From assembly GCA_964493245.1 (NCBI GenBank), contig CAZBNB010000006.1, positions 45,934-109,933 of the forward strand: a stretch of 64,000 nt of DNA, in the 5' to 3' direction. The stretch is from CAZBNB01 sp964493245 (lineage in GTDB: Bacteria; Pseudomonadota; Gammaproteobacteria; Legionellales; Legionellaceae). This document shows, piece by piece, positions 8,281-15,288 of this stretch (within the stretch, counting starts at the first letter, position 1; every line of letters starts with the position of its first letter). Below the pieces are notes generated by a model, which was given only the letters and a program-made list of their open reading frames with translations, did no database searches and had not been told where the DNA came from. Made by a program: the position numbers and the translations under genes.

Positions 8281-8565
8281 ATGTCTTTTTATTCGATGGT
8301 CGCTTGGAGTGACGTATCAGATATCACTTACATTGGCGACACTATTTCAGGACTTACGCAAAACAACGAGGTCGAGGCGGATTTTATTTTTAATGAGGGA
8401 GTTTAGATAACTAAATGACCGAATTAAAAATAAAATCCAACGAAGAGATCGGTGTTTTGCGTAAGTCCTGTATTTAGCACGATATGCAGCCCAGCAGGAT
8501 GTGCTGAATTATATTTCCATGTTTTATAACAGTTATCGTTTGCATTTCATAAACCCCTTGACAAG
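8281..8565 (+). pseudogene. IS3-like transposase relic
   Basis: Two short fragments. The left one, opened by ATG 8281 behind GGGAGG, reads through VSDITYIG, which resembles the first catalytic-Asp block (SDITYI) of IS3-type DDE transposases. The right one, from about 8474, reads LARYAAQQDVLNYISMFYNSYRLH, close to the C-terminal block around the catalytic Glu that normally continues SYLGYQSP. Roughly 100 codons between the blocks are missing, the frames differ, and a 123-bp palindromic element sits between them. After YRLH the similarity stops exactly where the prlF promoter begins. Confidence 0.65.
8343..8475. mobile_element. 123-bp MITE-like palindrome with TATTT duplication
   Basis: Perfect 17-bp terminal inverted repeats CAGGACTTACGCAAAAC (8348-8364) and its reverse complement (8454-8470), with inner arms that also pair (GGATTTTATTTTTAA / TTAAAAATAAAATCC). 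The element is flanked by the direct repeat TATTT at 8343-8347 and 8471-8475. It has no coding capacity and lies within the transposase relic. Twenty-five bases of its interior (8374-8398) recur at 39573-39597. Confidence 0.8.
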
Positions 8566-8596
8566 ACAATGCATATGCATTACCATATAGTATATG
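8558..8596 (+). promoter_or_regulatory. prlF-yhaV promoter with two palindromic operators
   Basis: TTGACA at 8558-8563 and TACCAT at 8581-8586 are spaced 17 bases apart. Between and over them lie two perfect palindromes: AATGCATATGCATT (8568-8581) and CATATAGTATATG (8584-8596). AbrB-fold antitoxins such as PrlF bind their own promoters, so these are the obvious candidate operator sites for autoregulation. Confidence 0.6.
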
Positions 8597-8615
8597 ACAT
8601 GATTAGGAGATTGAT

Positions 8616-8978
8616 ATGGCTCATCCCTTGCAAACGGAATCTACTTTAACAGATCGTTATCAAACAACTATTCCAGATGCTGTGAGAAAAGCGCTGCATT
8701 TAAAAAAGCGAGATAAAATTCAGTATACTGTTCAACCTGATGGTTACGTACTTATATCAAAAATAGAAGAAAATCAGGATGATCCTGTGATTGATAGTTT
8801 TTTAAATTTCTTAGCTGAAGATATGCAAGCTCATCCTCAGCAACTATCATCAATAAATCCATCATTATTAAGTCGAATTGAATCTTTAGTAACCGATGTT
8901 AAATTTAATTTGGACGAAGAGTTATCTGACAATCAGAGCTCGATGGACGAAGATAATGTTTTAGGATTAAATCGATGA
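8616..8978 (+). CDS. prlF: PrlF (SohA)-type antitoxin
   Basis: A 120-aa protein. Its N-terminal half is an AbrB/SpoVT swapped-hairpin DNA-binding domain (LTDRYQTTIPDAVRKALHLKKRDKIQYTV, with the TIP-xxVRKxL signature), followed by an acidic C-terminal tail that would bind the toxin. AGGAG lies 7 bases before ATG 8616. It overlaps yhaV by 4 bp (ATGA). PrlF neutralises YhaV and represses the operon. The pair lies inside the 1.5-kb mobile element, which suggests horizontal arrival or plasmid-like addiction. Confidence 0.88.
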   Translation: MAHPLQTESTLTDRYQTTIPDAVRKALHLKKRDKIQYTVQPDGYVLISKIEENQDDPVIDSFLNFLAEDMQAHPQQLSSINPSLLSRIESLVTDVKFNLDEELSDNQSSMDEDNVLGLNR

Positions 8979-9436
8979 ATGATCCTCTTATCCTTAATGG
9001 GTGGATTATTCTTGCTCATCCTCTTTTTATTGAGCAATTAGAATTACTAACTTCTGAAGTTGAAGAAATACAGGCTAGAGACCAAGTAAATTTTGGTTCA
9101 AAAAAATCTACAAAAAAATTGGCGGCCATTAAATATTTAGCATTAGAAAAAATTCCAGTTGATCCTACACTAGTTGAGTATAGACAAGGAGCCACGTTAG
9201 GCAATGAAAATAAGCATTGGTTCAGAGCAAAATTTTTTCAGCAGTATCGATTATTTTTTAGATTTCATTTAGAGAAAAAGATTATTATCTATGCTTGGGT
9301 AAATGATGACGACACTAAAAGAGCCTATGATAAAAAATCAGATGCTTACAAAGTATTTAAGAAAATGCTTAAAAGTGGAAAACCTCCTAATGATTGGAAT
9401 GCTTTGCAAAACGAAGCAACAAATCTAAGGTTGTAA
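8975..9436 (+). CDS. yhaV: YhaV-family RNase toxin
   Basis: A 153-aa RelE-superfamily toxin of the PrlF-YhaV type. The start LNGWIILAHPLF and the core VEYRQGATLGNENKHWFRAKFFQQYRLFFRF followed by IIYAWVNDDDTKRAYDKKSDAYKVF match the YhaV family closely, including the basic and aromatic residues (WFRAKFF, RLFFR) of the RNase site. E. coli YhaV cleaves translated mRNA. The gene appears intact and is coupled to the antitoxin by an ATGA overlap. Confidence 0.9.
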   Translation: MNDPLILNGWIILAHPLFIEQLELLTSEVEEIQARDQVNFGSKKSTKKLAAIKYLALEKIPVDPTLVEYRQGATLGNENKHWFRAKFFQQYRLFFRFHLEKKIIIYAWVNDDDTKRAYDKKSDAYKVFKKMLKSGKPPNDWNALQNEATNLRL

Positions 9437-9484
9437 TACGATCATGCATCTCTTCAGATAATACCCATACTCGGAAATAATTGA

Positions 9485-9574
9485 TTAATCCTGTAAAAAC
9501 GGTCGCTTTTGTTTAACCATCTCCATTATTGCTTTACGCAATCGTTCCTGTTCGTTCATTATCATCACTCCCAT
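9485..9574 (-). CDS. 29-codon ORF with strong ribosome-binding site
   Basis: ATG 9574 is preceded by AGGAGG with 8 bases of spacing, an unusually good site for such a short frame. The peptide is highly charged (MNEQERLRKAIMEMV is its middle part) and ends at TAA 9485. It runs inward from the right terminus of the mobile element, so it may be the leftover N-terminus of the element's original transposase orfA, or a small functional peptide. I cannot tell which. Confidence 0.35.
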   Translation of the reverse strand: MGVMIMNEQERLRKAIMEMVKQKRPFLQD

Positions 9575-9655
9575 AACAATTAACCTCCTTGTAATTGATT
9601 AAATCATATACATTAGAAGGTAACATGAGATGTGACATTTTCAATGTACTACGAC

Positions 9656-9674
9656 AGGCAAACAATCCATAATT
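9656..9674. repeat. Right 19-bp direct repeat of the mobile element
   Basis: Exact copy of 8132-8150, immediately outside the right inverted repeat. Confidence 0.8.
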
Positions 9675-9744
9675 TGCTTTCACAGCTGACTTCATCTATA
9701 GTTTTTTTGTTTCATACCCATTTATCCTGTTGTAAATGTGCATT

Positions 9745-9931
9745 ACTCATAACCCCAGTTCGGAGTTTTTATGCTTTTAAATCGAGAGAAATCAATGAGT
9801 ACGAGGCAAACGCTCTAAAAAAGCGCAGCACTAGCAGCGCTAATGTGAGCATTTTTTAGAGCGTTTAACGAAGTAATCATTGATTTATCGAAGGTTTAAA
9901 AGCATAAAAACGCCGAACTAGGGTTACTCAT
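9745..9931. mobile_element. 175-bp palindromic element with ACTCAT duplication
   Basis: Long imperfect palindrome at 9751-9925. The arms begin AACCCCAGTTCGG and end with the near-complement CCGAACTAGGGTT, and pair almost continuously through TTTTTATGCTTTTAAA, ATCAATGA and AAACGCTCTAAAAAA. ACTCAT flanks it on both sides (9745-9750 and 9926-9931), fitting a 6-bp target duplication. Non-coding. It lies 20 bp upstream of the Shine-Dalgarno sequence of the Spy-like gene, so it could affect that gene's leader. Confidence 0.75.
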
Positions 9932-9951
9932 AGTCTATTAGGAGATTCTTC

Positions 9952-10368
9952 ATGTATAAAAAAATATTGGCTGCTTCAGCTCTTGTCTTGTCTTTCAATT
10001 TAGTACAATCAAATGCGTTTGCTTGTCATTCATCTGATCATATGAAAATAAAGAACTTGGCTAAAGAATTAGGTTTAACCGAAGAGCAAAAAGTGAAAGT
10101 AAAAGCCATCGTGATTAAAGCACACGAAGATCTCGCACGCCCCAAAGCCGCTTTAAAAACGCTTATCGTACAATCAGATGAACAATTTGCTTCCAACACG
10201 ATGGATAGTGACAAAATTGACGCGATTGTTAAGCAAGAAGCGCCTATCATGGCTGAAATAGTTAAAATCCATCTGCAAGAGCGTTTAGACATCTCTAAAA
10301 CCTTGACTGATACACAAAAAGCGAAGTTTGTTGAAATACTCGTTAAAAAACACGAGAAAAAATCCTAA
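9952..10368 (+). CDS. Spy/CpxP-like periplasmic LTxxQ protein
   Basis: A 138-aa protein with a clear Sec signal peptide (MYKKILAASALVL, cleavage after NAFA) and two LTxxQ-type motifs, LTEEQKVKVKAIV and LTDTQKAKFVEIL, bracketing a helical region. That is the layout of the Spy/CpxP family of periplasmic chaperones, often induced by envelope stress or metals. AGGAG precedes ATG 9952 by 7 bases. It stands alone with a long palindrome upstream and a bidirectional hairpin downstream. Confidence 0.8.
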   Translation: MYKKILAASALVLSFNLVQSNAFACHSSDHMKIKNLAKELGLTEEQKVKVKAIVIKAHEDLARPKAALKTLIVQSDEQFASNTMDSDKIDAIVKQEAPIMAEIVKIHLQERLDISKTLTDTQKAKFVEILVKKHEKKS

Positions 10369-10401
10369 CCATTCACTAGCTCGCTTAGTATTTTCAGCTG
10401 C

Positions 10402-10435
10402 AAACCGCGTAAATTTGATCAAATTTACGCGGTTT
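10402..10435. terminator. Perfect 34-bp palindrome between convergent genes
   Basis: Arms AAACCGCGTAAATTTGA and its exact complement meet at a central GATC with no loop. It lies between the Spy-like gene and feoC, which converge here, and is followed by TTTTCGCTTTG, so it could act as a bidirectional terminator. The surrounding arms (CTTAGTATTTTCA / TTTGAAAAACTAA) extend the symmetry and resemble family A repeats. Confidence 0.5.
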
Positions 10436-10464
10436 TCGCTTTGAAAAACTAAATAATGATTGCT

Positions 10465-10683
10465 CTAGACTATATATTGATAAAAAATCAGATGATTTGT
10501 TCGACATGATGCGCACTTCTGTGCACATTTTAGTGCCCGCTGAAATGATTTTAATACACCTTTTGCTACCCATTTTTCTAACATTGGCAGCAGTGCTTGC
10601 TCTTCGATATGAAACTCGCGAGACAGCTGTTCAATGCTGACACATTGCCCTTTTTTAATGTAATCAAGCAGTGCTAGCAGCAT
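10465..10683 (-). CDS. feoC: FeoC-like winged-helix protein
   Basis: A 72-aa protein from ATG 10683 (MLLALLDYIKKGQC), the family start; the frame is open further upstream but that part lies in feoB. A winged helix (VSIEQLSREFHIEEQALLPMLEKWVAKGVL) is followed by a Cys-rich wing CAQKCASC, as in enterobacterial FeoC, which carries an O2-sensitive Fe-S cluster and protects FeoB from proteolysis. It overlaps the end of feoB by 20 bp. Confidence 0.8.
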   Translation of the reverse strand: MLLALLDYIKKGQCVSIEQLSREFHIEEQALLPMLEKWVAKGVLKSFQRALKCAQKCASCRTNHLIFYQYIV

Positions 10684-12916
10684 AACGGCCTCGTTGTAAA
10701 AATAGATATCTTTTTCTTGCAAATAACGCCAAAATGAATGTCGACACCATCAGCAAAAAGACACTTATCGGGTGGTTTACATGTATAGCAAATTGATAAA
10801 ATGCGACTGCCGTTAAATAAGCCACGAAAAACGACCACCCTATTGATAACCACATGTATTTTGACTGTGTTTCTTGACGAATCGCTGCAACAGTAGAAAC
10901 ACAAGGGATATAGAGCAGAACAAATAATAGATAGGCATAAGCCGCTGCTTGCGTACCAAAATATCTGACCAGTACGTTGTGATGAGATAGCAACCCCATC
11001 TCTTCAGACGATGTTGACTGAAAATGAAATAAATGAGAAAGATTTTGTGGTATTGATAAAAAAGCCTCTTTTAAAGAAAGCCATAAATTAAACGGCGTCT
11101 CGGGACCAATAAGTGACACATGATGTAATTGTGCATACAAACTATTCAGTGAGCCAATGACCACTTCTTTTGCCAAAGTCCCGGTCAATAAACCAACCAC
11201 TGCAGGCCAGTTTTCTTGTTGGATACCCATAGGAGAAAACACAGGCGTTAAATATTGGCCTAAATATGCCAGCATTGAAACAGACTCTCCCGACGCTGAC
11301 GTCATCATCCACGCATTCAACCCGCCCAATAACATACAAACAGGTATAATCAGTTTACCGGCACGCAACACAAACTGCCGCAATCGTCTAAACATTTCTT
11401 GTAATAAGCGACGCAAAGCCGGGCGATGATAATGCGGTAACTCTATCATCAGCGGCGAACACTCTCCTTTCAAAATGCTATGGCGCAACAAAAATCCAGT
11501 TAAAACAGCCATGGCGATACCAACTAAGTACAGTGAAAACACAATCAATGCACCATGCGTTGGGAAAAATGCCGCCACAAACACAGCATAAATAGATAAA
11601 CGGGCACTACAAGACATAAAAGGACTCATAAGCACCGTTAAAACTCGCTCTCGCTCGTGCTCTAAAGTACGCGCAGCCATGACAGCCGGCACATTACATC
11701 CAAAACCCACAATCAACGGGATTAAAGCTTTACCCGATATACCCAAAGCCCGCATTAATTTATCCATCACAAAAGCAGCACGCGCCATATAACCGGATGA
11801 CTCTAAAAAGGCTAATAGGAAAAACATAACTGCCATAACCGGGATAAAGGTTAACGTTGTGTTTAAACCTTTACCAATGCCAGCAGAAATAAGCGTGCTC
11901 AGCCAAGCTGGGGCATAAAACTTGTTTAATAACCAAGCACTACCTTGTACAAATAAAGCATCTGTCGTTATATCAAAACAGGCTTGGAATGCCCCTCCTA
12001 CTTGAACTGCCAAGAAAAATACAACATAAAGCAGCGTCAAAAAAACAGGGATAGCCCAAAAGCGATGTAAAACAACACGATCCAACTTCGCAGTCCAATT
12101 CACCGCTACATCAGATCGTTTTTTTTGTATCGCCGTAACCCATTGATGAATCGCCGTATAACGCGCATCAGCTATTAAAATATCCAACTCAAGCGATGTC
12201 GTAGTCGGTAATTGCACAGAGATCGCTGTGTTATTGACATTTGATTCACGCTGTATCACAAAAGAAATGGTTGGGTTATTTTCTTCTAACAAACGACGAG
12301 CTAAAAAAGATATTTTTTCTGCAGGGATTTGCTTTTCTTGAAGTAAAACTGACTCGATCTCATGCAAACGGCTTTGTACCGTTTTGGGTAGCGTGATGTG
12401 TGATGAAAGAGTCGTTTTTTGTCTCGCTTGGCTCACCACTGCTTGTTGCAGTGCCTCTAAACCAATCGCACGATTCGCTTGTATCTCAATCACTGGGCAA
12501 CCTAAATGACAAGCAAGCTGTGTTGTATCAATTGTAATACCTTGCTGACGAGCTACGTCTAACATATTCAATGCAACAACAACTGGTTTACCAAGCTCCA
12601 ATAACTGACTGGTAAGATATAAATGACGCTCTAAATGACAAGCATCGATGACATTAATAAAAATATCTGCATCACTCCAAATCACTTGCTCTGCGGTGAT
12701 TTGAGCATCTAACGAGACGGTCGCCGCAACATTCAGGGCATACACACCGGGTAAATCAGTAATGTGCATTACTTGCGTCGCACCGCTCCAAGCGCCGGTT
12801 TTCTTTTCTACTGTTACACCAGGCCAATGACCAACCGCTTGTTGCTCACCTGTTAAGGCATTAAATAACGTACTTTTACCACTGTTGGGGTTTCCGACGA
12901 GCATCACATGCGTCAT
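10664..12916 (-). CDS. feoB: Ferrous iron transporter FeoB
   Basis: A 750-aa inner-membrane Fe(II) transporter. The G domain is at the N-terminus: GNPNSGKST at residues 8-16, LPGVYAL and NMLD. The membrane part has two Gate motifs (LIVGFGCNVPAVMAARTL and LLTGTLAKEVVIGSLN). ATG 12916 overlaps the feoA stop as ATGA with GGGAG upstream; an ATG 8 codons earlier lacks such support. Middle gene of feoA-feoB-feoC. Confidence 0.96.
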   Translation of the reverse strand: MTHVMLVGNPNSGKSTLFNALTGEQQAVGHWPGVTVEKKTGAWSGATQVMHITDLPGVYALNVAATVSLDAQITAEQVIWSDADIFINVIDACHLERHLYLTSQLLELGKPVVVALNMLDVARQQGITIDTTQLACHLGCPVIEIQANRAIGLEALQQAVVSQARQKTTLSSHITLPKTVQSRLHEIESVLLQEKQIPAEKISFLARRLLEENNPTISFVIQRESNVNNTAISVQLPTTTSLELDILIADARYTAIHQWVTAIQKKRSDVAVNWTAKLDRVVLHRFWAIPVFLTLLYVVFFLAVQVGGAFQACFDITTDALFVQGSAWLLNKFYAPAWLSTLISAGIGKGLNTTLTFIPVMAVMFFLLAFLESSGYMARAAFVMDKLMRALGISGKALIPLIVGFGCNVPAVMAARTLEHERERVLTVLMSPFMSCSARLSIYAVFVAAFFPTHGALIVFSLYLVGIAMAVLTGFLLRHSILKGECSPLMIELPHYHRPALRRLLQEMFRRLRQFVLRAGKLIIPVCMLLGGLNAWMMTSASGESVSMLAYLGQYLTPVFSPMGIQQENWPAVVGLLTGTLAKEVVIGSLNSLYAQLHHVSLIGPETPFNLWLSLKEAFLSIPQNLSHLFHFQSTSSEEMGLLSHHNVLVRYFGTQAAAYAYLLFVLLYIPCVSTVAAIRQETQSKYMWLSIGWSFFVAYLTAVAFYQFAIHVNHPISVFLLMVSTFILALFARKRYLFLQRGRYAASTA

Positions 12917-13146
12917 ACCAACTCCCATTCTAGATGGCAAGCTTCATTTTTACGCAAAGCAACACCCACTCCTCGTACTTCAAGATGAACAGGGCAGCCC
13001 AATGGTGCAATATTTAAAACTTTGATTTCTGTACCCAGTGTCAAGCCAAGAATCAATAATTGACGGCGATAAAGCGCATTGGTTTGACCAAAGCCAACCA
13101 GACGTACACATTCTCCTCGAGAAAGATCATGTATCTTTTTTGCCAT
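12913..13146 (-). CDS. feoA: FeoA, SH3-like partner of FeoB
   Basis: A 77-aa cytosolic SH3-fold protein from ATG 13146 (MAKKIHDLSRGE). Family sequence includes RRQLLILGLTLGTEIKVLNIAPLGCPVHLEVRGVGVALRKNEA. FeoA is needed for FeoB-dependent ferrous uptake. An upstream in-frame ATG at 13188 would add 14 residues without family support. It overlaps feoB by 4 bp. Confidence 0.93.
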   Translation of the reverse strand: MAKKIHDLSRGECVRLVGFGQTNALYRRQLLILGLTLGTEIKVLNIAPLGCPVHLEVRGVGVALRKNEACHLEWELV

Positions 13147-13223
13147 ACTTTCGCCACAGTGGTATTTTATAGTACACGAAAAAACCAATTACTCAATTTG
13201 ATAAAATGGTATCGCGCTCGAGC

Positions 13224-13232
13224 ATTATACCA
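13224..13232 (-). promoter_or_regulatory. Extended -10 promoter for feoABC
   Basis: The minus strand reads TGGTATAAT about 80 bp upstream of feoA, a perfect -10 hexamer with the TGn extension. No good -35 is visible, which is common for extended -10 promoters. I could not find a convincing Fur box. Confidence 0.5.
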
Positions 13233-13299
13233 CATTTCTTTATTAGAATCATGTAAGACAGCCGAGTCAAGCACGGTAAATGCATGTAAGCGGACCTCA

Positions 13300-13518
13300 T
13301 TAAGTCGGTTCTACACACTTATATTCAACACAACAACTGTCATAACCATCAGGACCACCACAATATTCTACACATCCCGGCACTAAACTCTTATGATTTG
13401 TACTTGGACAAACTGGAATGGATTGAGCACACTGGCAATTTCCTGCAAACGCATTTGTTGCGCAAATAAAGAGCACACTTACTAAAATAAAACCTCTAAC
13501 ACAGAAAAATCGCAACAT
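13300..13518 (-). CDS. Small secreted 8-cysteine protein
   Basis: A 72-aa protein with a strong signal peptide (cleavage after TNAFA), leaving about 47 residues with eight cysteines (NCQC, VC, GC, YC, SCC, KC). The spacing suggests four disulfides in a knottin-like fold. AAGGAG lies 7 bases before ATG 13518. I do not recognise the family. A second Cys-rich secreted protein of similar design lies at 62212-62493. It is encoded between the feo and katA promoters. Possible roles are a secreted effector, an inhibitor or a surface protein; none is supported directly. Confidence 0.65.
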   Translation of the reverse strand: MLRFFCVRGFILVSVLFICATNAFAGNCQCAQSIPVCPSTNHKSLVPGCVEYCGGPDGYDSCCVEYKCVEPT

Positions 13519-13734
13519 AGCGTCACTCCTTTTATTGTCGTAGTAGCATATTTCACTGATTCTGCCTAAAAAAATAATTAACGAATAGTCAATGTGTATT
13601 ATAGAATAACAATTAAAGAGCCGCCTGTGCTTATTTAAATCTAGCGTTACCTGCTCAAAATAATCTGAAATTTTGTGTTTTCACCCGTTCGGTGTATAAC
13701 ATTATGCTGAGGCATTCATCAAACAGGAGTCATC

Positions 13735-15174
13735 ATGCAAAAAGGAAAGTGCCCCATTATGACAACCGATGCTGGTATACCGGTTGCAGATAATCAAAAT
13801 TCACTCACTGCCGGGCCGCGCGGCCCTGTGCTGATGTCAGATCATCAATTAATCGAGCGTATGGCTCATTTTAATCGCGAACGAGTACCTGAGCGGGTGG
13901 TGCATGCGAAAGGTGCTGGGGCATATGGTACATTTACTGTGACCCATGATATTTCACAATATACTCGCGCAGCACTTTTTTCTAAAATAAATAACCAATG
14001 CGACATATTGATCCGGTTTTCCACCGTAGCAGGCGAGCTAGGCTCGGCAGATACGGCACGCGATCCGCGTGGTTTTGCTTGTAAATTTTATACAAACGAA
14101 GGTAATTGGGACTTGGTGGGTAATAATACACCGGTGTTTTTTATACGTGATCCATTAAAATTTCAAGATTTTATCCATTCACAAAAACGCCATCCCCAAA
14201 CAGGCATGCGTGATAACACCATGCAATGGGATTTTTGGAGCCTTTCTCCAGAATCACTCCATCAAATAACCATTTTATTTTCAGACAGGGGTATTCCCTC
14301 CTCTTACCGCCACATGGATGGTTTTGGCTCACACACGTTTAGTCTTTGGAATACCAAAAATGAGCGATTTTGGGTCAAATGGCACATAAAAACCATGCAA
14401 GGAATCGATTGCTTAAAAAGTGAAGAAGCCGCTCTACTAGCCGGGCAAGATCCAGATTATCATCGTCGTGATCTGTATGAAAAAATTGAGCAAAGAGATT
14501 ATCCAAAATGGCGAGTACAGATACAAATTATGCCCGAGCTCGATGCTGATCACTATCATCTTAATCCATTCGATCTCACCAAAGTCTGGCCACACAAAGA
14601 TTATCCGTTGTTCGATGTGGGTGTGATTGAATTGAACCGTAATCCGTTAAATTACTTTGCAGAAATTGAACAAGCGGCTTTTGAGCCATCAAACATGCCC
14701 CCTGGCTTAGGCGCTTCTCCTGATAAAGTTCTACAGGCTCGGTTATTATCGTATGCTGATGCACATCGTTACCGAATCGGCATTAACTATACACAGTTAC
14801 CGGTGAATAAACCACACTGCCCGGTACACAGTTACAATCGCGATGGCTTTATGTGTTATGATAATGGCCAAGGTAATGTGAATTACCAACCCAATAGTTT
14901 TCAAGGACCGACCGATGATATTAGCTATAAAGAGCCACCATTCAAAATTTCAGGTGACGCAGACAGATACGATCATCGACTCGGCAATGACGATTACCAA
15001 CAAGCGGGCGATTTATTTCGCCTGATGAATGCTGATCAGCAAAATCAGCTTATCCAAAATATTGTTGAGTCAATGCGATCAGTGCCAGAGTTCATTCAAC
15101 AAAGACAGGTCGAACACTTCAGTAAAGCAGATAAACAATATGGGGCGCGAGTAGCCGCTGGATTAAAAAAGTGA
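13735..15174 (+). CDS. katA: Monofunctional haem catalase (small-subunit clade)
   Basis: A 479-aa catalase converting H2O2 to water and O2. The distal His is His57 in RVVHAKGAGAYG, the distal Asn lies in LVGNNTPVFF, and the proximal haem-ligand Tyr is in RLLSYADAHRYRIG. The length fits clade-3 KatA without the C-terminal flavodoxin domain of large catalases. AGGAG precedes ATG 13735. No signal peptide is present, so it should be cytoplasmic. GTGTATAAC about 40 bp upstream could be an extended -10. Confidence 0.96.
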   Translation: MQKGKCPIMTTDAGIPVADNQNSLTAGPRGPVLMSDHQLIERMAHFNRERVPERVVHAKGAGAYGTFTVTHDISQYTRAALFSKINNQCDILIRFSTVAGELGSADTARDPRGFACKFYTNEGNWDLVGNNTPVFFIRDPLKFQDFIHSQKRHPQTGMRDNTMQWDFWSLSPESLHQITILFSDRGIPSSYRHMDGFGSHTFSLWNTKNERFWVKWHIKTMQGIDCLKSEEAALLAGQDPDYHRRDLYEKIEQRDYPKWRVQIQIMPELDADHYHLNPFDLTKVWPHKDYPLFDVGVIELNRNPLNYFAEIEQAAFEPSNMPPGLGASPDKVLQARLLSYADAHRYRIGINYTQLPVNKPHCPVHSYNRDGFMCYDNGQGNVNYQPNSFQGPTDDISYKEPPFKISGDADRYDHRLGNDDYQQAGDLFRLMNADQQNQLIQNIVESMRSVPEFIQQRQVEHFSKADKQYGARVAAGLKK

Positions 15175-15287
15175 AACGCTGTTTACAAATCGTTCGGAGG
15201 GAATGCTTAAAGCCCGAAGAACGACAGAATTTGATAACGCAAGTTGCACGAAAAATTAGAGTCGTGGTGGTTGAATTAAAGTGAACA
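15171..15287 (+). CDS. Possible 38-codon ORF coupled to katA
   Basis: GTG at 15171 overlaps the katA stop (GTGA) and opens 38 codons ending TGA 15287. The peptide is basic (KRCLQIVRRECLKPEER near the start). Only the overlap and the coding-like composition support it; there is no clear Shine-Dalgarno sequence and I do not recognise it. It fills nearly the whole gap before convergent zapE. Confidence 0.25.
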
Positions 15288-15288
15288 C

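Larger units (their letters stand above)
8151..9655. mobile_element. 1.5-kb transposon-like element carrying PrlF-YhaV
   Basis: The first 25 bases (from 8151) and the reverse complement of the last 25 (to 9655) agree at 19 positions; both begin GTCGTAG and share AAATGTCACA near their inner end. Exact 19-bp direct repeats abut both ends. Inside lie an IS3-like transposase relic interrupted by a palindromic element, the prlF-yhaV toxin-antitoxin pair, and a short ORF with a strong Shine-Dalgarno sequence pointing inward from the right end. No intact transposase is present, so the element cannot move by itself. The family is uncertain: typical IS3 elements make 3-5 bp duplications, so a 19-bp repeat points to another family or to recombination. 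Confidence 0.75.

Noticed and set aside
9632..9859. A 75-codon ORF starting near the right end of the mobile element
   Set aside because: It runs across the 19-bp repeat and into the left arm of the palindrome, has no ribosome-binding site and shows no protein-like character.
13147..13299. Fur box upstream of feoA
   Set aside because: The sequence around GATACCATTTTATC matches the Fur consensus only weakly; not enough to report.
13534..13553. GTCGTAGTAGCATATTTCAC resembling the mobile element terminus
   Set aside because: The match is limited to the first bases, there is no partner terminus or direct repeat nearby, and it lies just upstream of a normal gene start.
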